In this document: positions 1 to 11,462 of the stretch, piece by piece
Layout: each line of letters starts with the position of its first letter
Position numbering within the stretch: the first letter of the stretch is position 1
From: Ophthalmolycus amberensis
Taxonomy: Eukaryota > Chordata > Actinopteri > Perciformes > Zoarcidae
Length of the DNA stretch: 64,000 nucleotides
NCBI GenBank assembly: GCA_024529925.1
Contig: JAFEUB010000792.1
Span: forward strand, 496,001-560,000
Direction: 5' to 3'
The notes under the pieces: model-generated
Database searches by the model: none
What the model was told of the DNA's origin: nothing
What the model saw: only the letters and a program-made list of their open reading frames with translations
Program-made: the position numbers and the translations under genes

Positions 1-1069
1 TATAATGCTTGCAATGTGACTACATGTGCAAATAAACATGGGGTTTATATTTCAGGGTCGAGACAGCACAAAGCGCAAAATAGAAAGGAGAGGCTCACAA
101 ACAGCAAGGCAGATAACTGCATGCTGACTTGATTTTCTTGCTTTTGTGTTCACCACAGCTCCATGTCTGTCTTTGATAATTGACATATTATTATGTGTGC
201 AGCATCCCCATTTCCATATATTTAAATGATTTAACACATCATTTGCAATTTAAGGTTTGGTTCATGATGAAGAATCCAATCTCCAACTAAACCGTTTCCC
301 ATGACATGATCAAATGAATGTACTGTCTATATCATATTGTCTTGAATTGTTTTTCACTGTCTTGGTATTTTGTGAGCCTATATGCTCCACTCACTACACT
401 TAGTTTTTTTCTTTGCTATACCATGTGACTTAAAGCTATAACAAATTGTAAAATGACAATGTGAAAACTGTGACAGTATAAAAAGGGGTCACTAGTTGTG
501 ATGAACCTCGTGGTTTGCTGCACGCAAATGGCCAGAAGATAAATCGGGTATGAATAATCAATTCAATCCAAATACTGACAACAATGCTACGAAAGAGATC
601 CATTATGCATGAGCTGTGATGGTTTTACTAATCTACAGAAATAAAACCTAACCAAGCTGAAGCTTGTAAATGTAAATAATCACATTATCTGCCTTACAGC
701 CATTTGCCAGTCCAGTGAAACAGAAAGAAGCGGATCTCTAACTGAAGAAACATGCCTTTCAACTCAAATGCAAGGCTTACTAGAGAGAAAGACATCAGAT
801 ATGGCACAAGCCTAAACAATTCCACCGATAACCTTCACACTGCAATGCCCCTGAGTAAATGTCAAATAATATCTGCTGTTTGCTCAGTGGAACTATTGCA
901 TGCAATCTGCCCAAATTGAAGTGAGGAGCTGTGAGAAGTATATCTTGAAATGACGCTGTGAAGTTTCTGAAGAACAGACAAGATAACACATTGGTTGATT
1001 TCTTCATTTTCAAGTTATTTTGTCCATTTAAAAAAACGAAATAATAAAATTCTGTATTTATTTATAAAT
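1..1069. other. AT-rich unique sequence, no gene seen
   Basis: Short open frames on the minus strand (52-237, 795-1013) have no recognisable domain and look like chance. No RNA gene, repeat or TE end was recognised. The stretch ends at the 8-bp flank of the hAT element that starts at 1070. Confidence 0.6.
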
Positions 1070-1246
1070 TAGTGCTGGGAAAGTTAATTGCGTTGTTATC
1101 GCATTAATTAATTAACGCTGACAATTTTAATTATTATTTTGAAACTCCGTTGCTCACTGGCAGCGGTGGAGGGAGGCTTCGGCAGACTACCTTGGATGCA
1201 GCATGTGGGATAAGTATAGATAAACAAAAGCAAGACAAGCTAACAA

Positions 1247-1549
1247 ATGCCACAGAGAAGTGGATACAAACTGCAGCCGATTAGTATTGTGGAAGATGTC
1301 ACTCTGAGGAACGTTCTCAAGGTGCGTTCGCGTCACGTTTGGTGTGAACGCACCTTTAGGATCGCAACGAATGACGTCGCGTATGAGCCTCCCTCAAGAC
1401 GCACCATCACAAGAAGAATACACGAGTTGTATGAAAAGGTGAGGACTACAACAGCGACGGCGTTACATCGTGCACCAGCTGTTGCTCTCACTGGAGACAG
1501 GACATCACTGGGTAACCATCATCACCTCGGAGTTACAGCATTATATTGA
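1247..1549 (+). pseudogene. hAT (ZBED-like) transposase fragment
   Basis: An open frame of 100 codons, far shorter than the roughly 600-700 residues of a full hAT transposase. It covers the stretch after the BED zinc finger and the start of the catalytic region. Landmarks I recognise from ZBED/hAT proteins are PISIVEDVTLRNVLK (residues 11-25), PPSRRTITRRIHELYEK (49-65) and APAVALTGD...SLGNHHHLGVTALY (77-100). The BED finger, the catalytic acidic residues and the C-terminal dimerisation domain are missing. Residues about 26-38 are extra relative to the family and come from a small hairpin-forming insertion at 1319-1360. The frame stops where the family would continue. It is a dead remnant inside the 1070-1886 element. 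Confidence 0.75.
1319..1356. repeat. 11-bp perfect inverted repeat inserted in the hAT frame
   Basis: AAGGTGCGTTC (1319-1329) is exactly mirrored by GAACGCACCTT (1346-1356) around a 16-nt loop that has a further CAC/GTG pairing. It sits in the transposase frame where related proteins run directly from VLK to the A(S/T)NDVAY motif, so about 39 bp (13 codons) are extra and keep the frame. On the other strand it reads GCGTTCACACCAAACG, which I associate with ends of fish Harbinger-like MITEs. That link is from memory and unverified. Confidence 0.55.
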
Positions 1550-1886
1550 GAGAGCTGCATTCACATGCAGAAGACACACATTTAGATGAAACATTGTATT
1601 CATGTTGCACAGCAGTGGAACGTTTCACATAAAGTCAGCACACTGAGCTCAGATAGTGCAAGAAATATAACTGCTACTGTGTAAAGGGAATGCTGCTGTT
1701 AAAAAGCACCTTATTTTTTAAAAGTCTTTGCAAACCAAATGTTATTGCCCTTTTGTTCATATAGCAGTACTTTTTAAATAAAAGTGCGCAATACACTACT
1801 TTTGAATAAATTATTGAACTTTGCCATAACAATGCGATTATTCGCGATTAATATCGATTACAAATTTTAATCGTTGGCCATCACTA

Positions 1887-3046
1887 ATATAAATACCTTC
1901 TGCTGCAGTCCTTTTTTTGGGTGTTTGAGGCAATGCATGGAGGGGATCAAACCATGAAGACCTGCCCTTTAGGTAGTGGGCTTGCTATACTGTTTTCATT
2001 GAAGCAGCTATTTTACATTGAGAATTGCTGATGAGTTTATACTATACCCTTCACAAATAAACAGCAATGGACCTTGACAGAAACAAACAAAAAAAATGAT
2101 TACTCAAATCCAAATAATAAAGCTTACTCATGGATTTACCTGTTTTGTATGCTGTACTTTCAGATTTGGGCATTTATGCACTAATGTCCAACATTAAATG
2201 GTCAAAACCTTAAGGACCTGGAACTACATGCGTGTCTATCTTGCACTACTACTTAGTTGCAATAGTTAAACATTTTTTTAATCTATTAAAAATATGCATC
2301 ATGTAATAAAATTTAATTCACAAAACATTTTGAGATTAAGATTTTTGAGAAATGTAATCTTGATCTAAAACACATTTGTGAGCACACTTTGATGTAGCAT
2401 GAATCACCCCAATATTTTCTCATTCATAATTTGCAGATCCTCTTCCTCATTTCCTCAACAGACTGACGAACACTAAAGGTCCCTCTTGTTTGAGGATGAA
2501 TTTCTTGTCGTTCACTCTTGTATTACGAGATGCCTGGAGGCTAAATAAATCATGCTTGAGCAAAACCAATCACCCTCAATTGGAGCATTGATTCAAAGAT
2601 AGAGTTGACTTCACATAGTCTAGGTTTTCATTAGGGACTACACATATATAGAGTTGAGTAGTGCATTTGATACTCGACGTGTGAGATATAAATGAGATGA
2701 TGTAATAAAGGTCTCAGATGTAGTTACAGTATTGCAGCACTTCGCTCCCCTCATGCTTGCCTTATCCTTTTAATATACTGTGTAACAGTGTATACTTGAT
2801 CCAAGGGGTTCCGGTTCTTTCTAGCATAGCCTGGTGCTCCTCATTAAATTGTGTAACCTTTCATTGAAAGTTAGTGCCCTCAGATCTGTACTATTTTACT
2901 GCTATCTGCTAACAGTCACCCACGTCATCTCCTACCTGTGTCAAAGCTACGCTCAATTCTCTTTTGTTGTGATAGGAGTTCAACATGGGGTTAGATTATG
3001 ACAATTTATTGTAGCAAAGATGATTCTTTTTATTATTATATATTAT
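1887..3046. other. Unique-looking AT-rich spacer
   Basis: No coding similarity, TE terminus or RNA gene was recognised. The missing 5' part of the hAT remnant that ends at 3469 could lie in the last few hundred bases, but I could not find a matching left terminal repeat. Confidence 0.5.
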
Positions 3047-3469
3047 ATGTTTCAGACAACAACTCTGCTGGTGTTTTGGATTAAAATCAAGGCTGAATAT
3101 CCTGAGATCGCCACTAAAGCACTGAAAACCCTGCTTCCATTTCACACATCCTCTCTGTGAAGCGGGATGTTCTGCAGTGATGGCAATCAAAACTAAATTA
3201 CGGAGTAGACTGGACATAAGGAACAGACTTCGGGTGTCATTGTCTCCCATTACCCCCAGATGGGACCGTCTCGTTGCAGAGAAACAAGCTCAGGGCTCCC
3301 ACTCAGCATTATTGTGAGTTGTATTTATTTATGCATTTTATATTTGTTTTCATGCAGATCGTATCATTTTATTTCGTCGTGTTTTTCCGCCACACCTTGA
3401 ATGCCGGTCCGTGAAAATATTGTCTTACATGAAACCGGTCCGTGGTGCAAAAAAGGTTGGGGACCTCTG
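3047..3469 (+). pseudogene. Charlie-like hAT transposase C-terminus with 3' terminal repeat
   Basis: The plus strand encodes the C-terminal dimerisation (hATC) region of a Charlie/ZBED5/SCAND3-type transposase. One frame gives FWIKIKAEYPEIATKALKTL then LPFHTSSL (from 3062 to about 3157). After a frameshift near 3150-3157 the next frame gives LCEAGCSAVMAIKTKLRSRL, then DIRNRLRVSLSPITPRWDRL, and ends at a TGA at 3315-3317. The CE.G.S motif after LPF is the family hallmark. About 150 bp of 3' untranslated sequence follows, ending with GGTTGGGGACCTCTG (3455-3469), the complement of the CAGAGGTCCCCAACC hAT-Charlie terminus. The 5' two-thirds of the gene are absent. Short minus-strand frames across this stretch are shadows. 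Confidence 0.8.
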
Positions 3470-3770
3470 GTGTAGATAACCAACCAGGATTTAGTTTAGA
3501 TTCAACTTTTTTAATAAACATGTTTGAAGCATCAATAGTTTCCAGCCTTTGGTCAAGTTCTGTTTTTAAAGCTGTTTTCAGCTGCTCCGTTTGCAAGAAA
3601 TCTTTTACCCGGCGTGCACACTTACAGGCACACATGAGAATCCACACAAGAGAGAAACCTCTCGCCTGCTCAGTTTGCAAGAAATCTTTTACAGATTATT
3701 AAAATTTTAAGAGACACATGAGAATCCACACAAGAGCGAAACCTTCAAGCTGCTCAGTCTATGATCTATG
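3470..3770 (+). pseudogene. Broken C2H2 zinc-finger fragment
   Basis: Two complete C2H2 fingers and the start of a third are readable. Finger 1 is CSVCKKSFTRRAHLQAHMRI plus HTREKP from 3583. Finger 2 begins CSVCKKSFTDY and is then cut by a TAA at 3700-3702, after which NFKRHMRIHTRAKP continues in the same frame. A third CSV start follows at about 3751 and then diverges. The H-T-x-E/A-K-P linkers are those of tandem DNA-binding finger arrays, which are greatly expanded in fish. About 110 bp upstream of finger 1 is open in frame (VDNQPGFSLDS...) but unrecognised. No intron or promoter is evident. It is either a processed or transposed ZNF fragment or a decayed exon. It begins directly at the end of the hAT remnant. 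Confidence 0.72.
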
Positions 3771-6700
3771 TTCTATATTCTATGTTCTACACTCACAGAA
3801 CTATTTAGGCCTGACATCCCAGAACTGGAACTTTCATAATTACCAGCTAGCAACGCACCGAACTGAACTATCATAAGCGCTAAGCTGTAGTAGCCTAAAG
3901 GTTCCTCTGACAGACGTGCAAAGAGGCAACCCAACTACAACTCAGCTCACCCAATCAAGGCATGAGCTGTAGCGCCTATGTTCCCGAAAAGTAACAGGCC
4001 AAGTTACCAACTTGCCCTAATGAACCATTAAAAACCTACTGCCACTGTGCAGCAGCAGTCTTCAGGTTCCACCTTGCAAGGTACCTGGGTCCAATACCCA
4101 GACGCCCAACAGGCTGTGCAATGCTCTTATTACTGAGTCTTGAACTACCCAGAACATGACCATGATGACAAAAACCAGAATACAAAACATGCAGTGAGCA
4201 GGAAACACCAGAAACTAGTTTCCATCAGTAAAACCAGGAACAGCAACCGCTGCAAGCTTAGGACCAACAGAATCCAACTCAAACCTGACACCAACGAACA
4301 GCGTTCCAATAACTCCTCCACAGAAGCCAAACAGAGGGAACAACTTTTGACTGCCTGAACACAAAACAAACTGATCCGTACAGAATGTAACACCCAACAG
4401 CAAGAGCAGCCCATACACAGCTATCACTGCAGCCCTCTGGTTGCCAGCCAAATCAAATTGTTTACAGGATATTCAACCTTCGTTTCATTATAATGCATGT
4501 ACTACTTGACTTTTTTCTTTACAGGGCTTGTACAATTGCAATAAATGTGCCCATGAATATGAGATATGAGTTAACAGATAATTACAATCCCTCCCCCTTA
4601 TTGTGGAGGTTAGTTTATGGCGGTTTCACCTTTAGTCTATGGGCATAGATATGGATTACACTTGCTGTCTTTTTGATTCCTCACACTTAATTTTGTTTTC
4701 GAGAATAATGCAACGCACAGAGTGTAAATTCTTCCGTTAATGCACAGAGCTCGCGCCGTCTGTGGATGCTCGCGCTAGTATAAAACAAACCTGAGGGGAA
4801 TTGGTTTGTGTGCGGACCTAAAGGCTGCTTACACATTTTCCCACACCACAAGTGGTTCCTCCACTTTGCTTTTATGTGTTAGGATCAGTTCAAGGTCTTG
4901 CTGTTTCGAATTTACCTAGATAGCAGACTTGTACTCACTAAGAAGCATGACAGTCCTCCCATGCGGTTGTTGGTACTAAAGGGAAGTAGAGCAAAAGCAA
5001 CCGTATGCTCAGTCAGTAAATACTTTTTGTTGGCACACAAACAAACAATGGTTTGTTAAAAGCTGCTCTCTCCACAGTATGTTCCATTTCCCAATTAATA
5101 CAATACGTTTAAGAGGCAAGCAGCAAAAACATAGCTTTTACAGTCCACAAAAGACCACCCTCTTGGAGACCGTAATGTTGCTGGATACAGCCAACTTAAT
5201 ATGGCATCTGTACCCAAATAATTTGAAGCGATACATTTGGACCCCAAGGGCCCGCCTCCTCGTACTCCTCTTAGCGGGTTGTGACGAGAAATTGGCCCAC
5301 ACCATCAAGGCACTCTGAGTTGGCATATAATTCTTTGGTTCAAAGTAATTTTCTCAGTGGTTCAAGAGGAACAATGAGATGTCAGATAATGATTTGGTAT
5401 TAATGATACTGTACTTTCTTCAGGTACTAATAGATGGCTGTAGATACAGCAGAAACACCAGTCGAACACCATCTCCTGGTTGATAGCACCGTGTTTTCCC
5501 TTCCCGTCCACCATGTGTCTTTCTCACTGTTCATACAACTCATATACTCACTACTTTTGATAGTTGCATATTCACAAGGATGTGTTTTATTTGTGAGTCC
5601 ACCAGGACAAAGGATCCTAATTGACTTTCCTTTGGCATTATTTTGGTGGTGCAGATGCAAAGATTACGGGCCACCACCTAGTAATGCGTTGTTAAGAGGT
5701 CATGGTTTATTACACTTATTTTCTGTGAGATCATGTTGGTTAGTGGGCAGGTGAAAATAAGTGGTTAGTTACACCCTGTGGCATGAGGGTGGAACATGTC
5801 TCTCTACTTTCCAAAATCAACAGTGGAGTTAGCAGTGACAAAGACAGTAGTGCTTTGCAGACAGAACACATGGAAGAAATTATATAAACTAAAGAAACCT
5901 CAGAGAAAATGAAATGGTTTTATTTTTTTGAATCAAAACTATTTAAAAAAAATCCATCACATTTTCACTGTGTAAAGATGGCAAATGCATTTTCAGCAAG
6001 TATTTGAGGACTGTAGCACTGAACTTCATCAATTAATATAACGAGTCCATTAATCAGGCACTATTGTTATTTTTTAAAACCACTGTCAAATCCATACTCT
6101 GACATGTAACAGGTACATTTTAAATAAATAAATACTGCCAGTTATTAAATTAAATGTGTTCATTCTGATGCTAAAAGCAAAAGTATTGACAGAGAGCAGA
6201 AAACCCTTTTTAGTGCACAACTGCTGCTTATGTTTCCACATAAACCTCTGCTTAGGCTCTGGGCTTCATTAAGGACCAACTACTGTTATGTTGTCCAGCC
6301 TTATTAGCTGTAGTTGCCATTTGAAGTACCACTCAGTGCCCCGGGGTTATGTGCAGCTCTACTAGTCAGTACCTTTTAAAGGGCTAGCATGGTTTCAACA
6401 CCTGCTGTGTGCTAAGAGTAACCATGGTGCTATTTCAGATATTTCAGGCTTAGCTGGCTGGAGAGAAAAAGGTAATTTGTGGCCATTGGGCGAATATTTT
6501 AAATCATTTGAGTTTTGTACTACTCAGAGAAGGGGCAAGGATAGACTGTTATGTTTTCTGTATACATTCTCTGGTATTTAATCATGTTAATAAGTCTAAC
6601 ATTACATTGTTAAGAGAACTCTTTGCGTGAAAATAAAGTGTGTTCCATATTTTTTACTGGAAGGAATATTTGGAGAGCTTTTCCGCACCATTACCTCAAA

Positions 6701-6930
6701 AGTGTTAATACCATAAACAAATATAATTTCCATATATTTCTCAATCTCCCTGTGGATCTTAAATGAAGAGTGGATTTACAACCATTTTGGTCCTTCCTGC
6801 CGGCTTCTCTTGACCCCTTTCTTTCTGTTCTGCTCAGTCACTTCTCTCTCACACACACAGATCAATTTAGATTAACGTGTAGTAGGTAATCCCTTGCTCC
6901 CTCAGAGATCTGTGGCTGAACTCAAATTTG
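3771..6930. other. Spacer without recognised genes
   Basis: About 3.1 kb. It starts with a degenerate CTATGTTCTA-type short tandem (about 3760-3790). The block 3820-4140 is less AT-rich and may be an old dispersed repeat, but I cannot name it. Small open frames at 4140-4451, 5079-5326 and 5427-5754 show no domain and overlap on both strands, as chance frames do. Confidence 0.5.
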
Positions 6931-6978
6931 TCAGGAATGAGCGCAGAGCATTCCTCAGGAATGAGCGCAGAGCATTCC
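6931..6978. repeat. Exact 24-bp tandem duplication
   Basis: The 24-bp unit TCAGGAATGAGCGCAGAGCA plus TTCC occurs twice head to tail (6931-6954 and 6955-6978) with no mismatch, followed by unrelated sequence. Perfect identity implies a recent slippage duplication. Confidence 0.95.
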
Positions 6979-8969
6979 TTGTGTAAATGTGACTCCAACA
7001 TTTTATTTATTAGGACTGTAAATCGTCTTCACCTCAGGGGCCAGTGAAATCACACACGCTGGCAATGGAAAACAGGTCATAGTGGAGGCTGATTTAAGTG
7101 TAAGCACTGAGAATGGTATCTGTAAGATGAACTAGCTGGCATCAATCATGGACATCAAATCAGCTGCATTAATTCCCCTAAAAAGCAATATTCAACAATC
7201 CTTTGCTTGTGTTGGTGTGAGCAGTATCGTAAAATCACCAAGTGGGTGCCGGCTCAAGAAAAATATGCTTTCAGCCAATGAAATTGATACTTCCCGGTGC
7301 AAGGTCACTCCGGTTGATTTGCACCAGCATGAAAATGGGCCCCAAGATATTTTATGGGACAGTGTTCGGCACACAATATAGCCTGAAAGCCTTCAAGTCA
7401 CTGCAATTGAATTACATTTCCTTTAATCTTGAGTCTGTATGCTCCTGTGTACTGTGGTGTAATATATAAATATAACAATTTTGGGTTGTTTAGAGGTCAA
7501 AATGTTGTATCAATACACGTATAACTGAGAAAGTTTCTTTGCCACATCAATTTGTAGGTGCAGTTTTGACAGGAAATAAAAAAGAAAAATGTTATCCACT
7601 CATTTATCCACTGAACGATTTTCTCTTCCAGTGTTTTACTGTCACAACACCATTGCCTTTGAGCAGCTTTTCGTGTTGGCTTGAAAAAGCATCACAGGCA
7701 CATCATATCCTTGTTATTTGCCAAGCTTCCTTTCAGCAACTGGCTGTTGCCCACTGGAGCAGCCACCTGGACAGGCCCCTGAAGCTAACAGATATGTTAG
7801 CTTTCTCTTTGGCTGCAATTGACTTTCCCTCACCTGGTTTGTGATTGTAGCCAACTGATCTTTGGCTCGAAGTAAGTAAGCAAGGAGAGACGGAATTGAA
7901 AGCAAGGAAGTGAAGGCAAAATGAGGTAGGGTGGGAAGGAGAAAGAGGTTGTATTGGGATAGAACATCAGAGATAGACTGAGGAGCAAGTGAGAGGGGGA
8001 ACACCTGGGACTTGGCCTTAATCCAACTTGGACATCTTGTCACACCTGTAGCATTGTATGTCTGCCAAGCACCAGTGAAGAGAGTAAAGGGGTAGCCATC
8101 TGCTCCATCATGCCATTCTCCAGTGCGCTGCCATGGTAATGTTCTTCTCCAGCCAAATATACAGCAAAGGCATCGTCGATAGACAACAGCGCCCACCCTC
8201 TAGCCGCGCATTCCTCACGATTGTGCTGACTCGTTTGTTGATTTTCTAAATTAACACTGTCTGGCTATTGCGAACATAGATGTTAATCCAAGATATTGGG
8301 GACTAAAGAGGGGTTAAGAACGGGATATCAATGATAAACCTAACCAAGGAGTAAATGCTGAAAGTGATTGATGGAAGCTTGTCAAAGAACATAATCTCCA
8401 TTCGGAATGCAAAAATGTGTAATAAAAAACAGTCACAGATTCTCCTCTAACTGTGAAACAAAAATGTTTTTACTAACACGAGGATCAGAGCTGAGCCCCT
8501 GCTACAGAATTTAAGGGCACTAATATATTATTGAAAGATTTTTAATATGTTGCTGTGGTAATATGCTGCAACATATCTGTGTGGTTTTTCAACATTTGAG
8601 GATAGAAATACATCCTCTATGAAAGCACTAAAAGTCTGTCTGGGGTATTGTGAAAATCCATCCAGTATTCATAGTGAATATTAATGTTTTACCTCATATA
8701 CTGTCTAGTACGTGTCATCTATGTTGCTACACCTATTAGGCACACTCGAAAATGTAAGATTGAACAATTAGTAATGATCAATATTTCATCACGGTTAAGT
8801 GTGCGTGCATGTGTTGCCAGATGTTGCTGTACTCGAGTGTTATCCTTCTCTTGGTTTCAGAGGGCAAAACTGTCCAAAAATGCCAGAGTTTTTAGAAGTG
8901 ATCTGGTGGCATTTCATGAACGCATATGCAGTCATATACAGGTTTAGAAAAAAAAATCATCAGCAAATT
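6979..8969. other. Spacer without recognised genes
   Basis: About 2 kb. The longest open frame (minus strand, 7714-8196, 160 codons) has no recognisable motif, and an overlapping plus frame suggests chance. No RNA gene or TE end was recognised. Confidence 0.5.
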
Positions 8970-8977
8970 CTATAGAT

Positions 8978-9636
8978 CAGGATTCTCAAATTATTTTTAC
9001 TCTGAGAGCTAATTTGACAAAATGAAGGAAGTCGAGAGCTACTCATAGCACCACATTGTACACCACCAGAAGCAGACGTCATTTCTGTCTTACTTTTATA
9101 GTTCTTTCATAAAGTTTCAGCCACCATGTGTCATCGCCTCTATTACAAGGTGTTGGGCCTTATTTGTCAGTTTTCTTTAACAGCGGCTGTTTACTTTCAG
9201 CTGCTTTATCTTTTCTGTTTGTAAACCAGACGGAAAGTCGCATGAAAAATTGCTGAAGTGGCACTTTGACGTTCCATCTTTTACCGACTGACACGCTCTC
9301 ACAACAAGTTACATTTGTCATTGACACTGTGCAACAATTTAAATAATATATTTGTTGCCTTTTATTGGCCTGGCCACCTTCTTTTGTCATTGTCAAATCT
9401 AGTGTCTGCTTGCTAGTCTTATAACATATCCTAATGTTACAGCGTCACTGATGTAACCTTTCTTTTTGTCAGAAGGGGTAGGGATGTCTGTGAATTTGAT
9501 TGGATAGACATTTAAACAGGTTTACAAATTGACTTTGTTATCAGATCTACTTACGTATTATTTTAACTTTTATTGAGCCAATCAAAAAACAGGCAGCGAG
9601 GTCACCAACAAATAGCTGCGAGGTACCAGTACCCTG
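8978..9636. mobile_element. Non-autonomous hAT-like MITE
   Basis: A 659-bp stretch bounded by CAGGATTCTCAAATT on the left and, on the other strand at the right, CAGGGTACTGG. Both fit the CAGGG-type termini of Charlie-like hAT elements. The subterminal words GAGAGCTA (left) and the complement of TAGCTGCGAGGTACC (right) are the gagctac-type motifs of this fish repeat class. The flanks CTATAGAT (8970-8977) and CTATATGA (9637-9644) agree only over the first five bases, so the TSD is weak. No transposase remains; the small minus frame 9160-9396 is not recognised. Confidence 0.55.
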
Positions 9637-9644
9637 CTATATGA

Positions 9645-10974
9645 ATTATATTCTAAAACTGATCACAGGACAGTTGAATTCACCCTACATACAGCTGGCT
9701 TATCTGAACCTAATGAAAAACACTACTGCCTAATAAAGCCACAAGGTACTGGAAACCACAAGTTGGAACCACATTAGGTATTAGCCATTCAGATACATTT
9801 GACAATATACGGTAATCAAGTGTTATTTACAATACATCATTTATTGGAGTGCTTTGTTGTTTGTCCCAAGTCATAGGATTTCCGACTTCTCTCAGTTTAT
9901 AGAAATATATCATCAAATGTTTAAAATAAAAATAAAAAAATCCTTTTGAACTATGCATTACAATTAACTTGGCCTTAATAAAGTAGGCTCCACTTAAAAA
10001 TAGAAATACCTTCCACTCAGGACATTTTGTAACACGGGAACTGGCACATCTATGTATCTTATATTCAGTCTTTCAGGGCTCACTATTTTAGCTATACTTC
10101 AATTGCAAGTACAAATCAAATTCACCCACTCCAGCTAATTTAGTTGCAGTTTTAACTTTTAACTTTTTTTGTGTGCAGAATCACCATGTTGATAAAGACC
10201 ATATAACAATATGTCAGACAAAGTGAATAAGACAGCATAGAAAATGTGTTGGAGGCCTCTTAACTGATAAACCATTTTACATTTTTTTATTTATTGTATT
10301 GTGACATACTTTGCCACTGCATTGTCTAAATCACATTATCAGATGTGACAGAAATGCTGCAGGCGTGCAGTGCTCAATAGAGGGCAACGCAGTTGTGTGA
10401 AGGCCTCTTTTTATCCTATGTTCTCAAAACAGGCATGGGGCTGTAACTTGATCAAAATAAATTGATACTTGTGAGTAGGCTACCCATTCTCACTTACAAC
10501 AGGAGAATTTACAGTATAAATTGTTTTCTATATCAAACAAATCTTCTTTACCAGCCAACAATATACTAGTTGAAAGAACACTTAACCAAGCATTTATCCT
10601 CAGGGGATTTAAAAGGAGTGCCATTTTTATCTATTTGCTGCCTCTCTGGAAGGTATTGTGGAGGTATGAGCCTGGGAGCTTTGTACAATATTGAAACAGA
10701 TGAGATTCTTATATATAGTCTGTGCAGCATGGACTGTGTTGTTTCACTGTATTATCAAAGCAGTGGTCTCATTTATTCAAAACTCTGGTTTATAATTTAA
10801 TCAATTTATCAAAAGCAGTAATGAAATATCTGAATACATCTTTGGGAGGTTTTGAAAATAATATTGCTCACGAGTAAAATTCATATAGTTTTACCTGCTC
10901 GCTATTTCTAAAACGTAATTTGGGTTTTAAATAATATATTTATATCTACATCTACAATTTTTCTATCCTTTGTT
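9645..10974. other. AT-rich spacer
   Basis: Nothing recognisable. The open frame 10570-10800 carries no domain. The stretch around 10860-10980 is very AT-rich. Confidence 0.5.
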
Positions 10975-11462
10975 TCACTTCCTGTCTTTGTGATCTTTCC
11001 TCCTTTTTTCTCTGCATCGTCTGTGTTTGTCATGTCTTGTCCTGTTCCCTAGTTAGGTTTTTTTTTTTTGTCATTTCAGTATTTCCTGTTTTATTTTGTG
11101 TTACTTACCTATTTCAGAGCACTTCACTTCCTGCCTGTGTGTGTTTTCCCTCCACTGTGATTGTCTGCCCCGCCCCTGATTGAATCCACCAGTGTTTCAT
11201 CACCTATACCTCCTGGTGTATTTAAACCCTGTGTTCCCATGTCTCTGTGCCAGTTCGTCTTAGCAACTCCTTGTCTCGCGGTCCAGCGATTTCCTTGTAT
11301 TTCATGTTCCTGGTGTTTGTGATCTCTACCTGATTTTGCCCATCCTTGTTTTTGCCTCATCCCAAATGTACCGAACCTGTTCCGATAAGTAAAGACTGTT
11401 TTTCTACATCTATCTTGCTGTCTGGGTCGTGAAATTGAGTCCTGTTTTTTTTCTGTGTTTCC
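10975..11462 (+). mobile_element. LTR/retroelement-like dispersed repeat
   Basis: A pyrimidine-biased block that starts with CACTTCCTGTCTTTGTG and resembles a repeat very common in fish genomes. It holds a promoter-like TATTTAAACC at about 11219, a run of TTCC/TTGT words, a polyadenylation-like AGTAAAGACTG at about 11388, and a trailing CTTGCTGTCTGGGTCGTG. This order (TATA-like box, then a polyA-like signal 165 bp later, then a short tail) resembles an LTR or a LINE 3' end on the plus strand. I could not define its ends or a TSD. The minus-strand frame 11124-11576 is a shadow. Confidence 0.42.

Larger units (their letters stand above)
1070..1886 (+). mobile_element. Non-autonomous hAT transposon with terminal inverted repeats and TSD
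   Basis: An 817-bp DNA transposon of the hAT superfamily. The left end begins TAGTGCTGGG and the right end, read on the other strand, begins TAGTGATGGC. Both ends continue into the ATCGC/ATTAAT-rich termini typical of fish hAT elements. The flanks TTATAAAT (1062-1069) and ATATAAAT (1887-1894) match at 7 of 8 positions, as expected for the 8-bp duplication hAT elements make. Inside lies only a fragment of a ZBED-like transposase (1247-1549), so this is an internally deleted copy that could move only with transposase supplied from elsewhere. TIR, TSD and coding remnant agree, so the superfamily call is firm; the family name is not known. Confidence 0.82.

Noticed and set aside
7714..8196. 160-codon minus-strand frame as a gene
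   Set aside because: No recognisable motif, overlapping plus frame, and no start context or exon structure.
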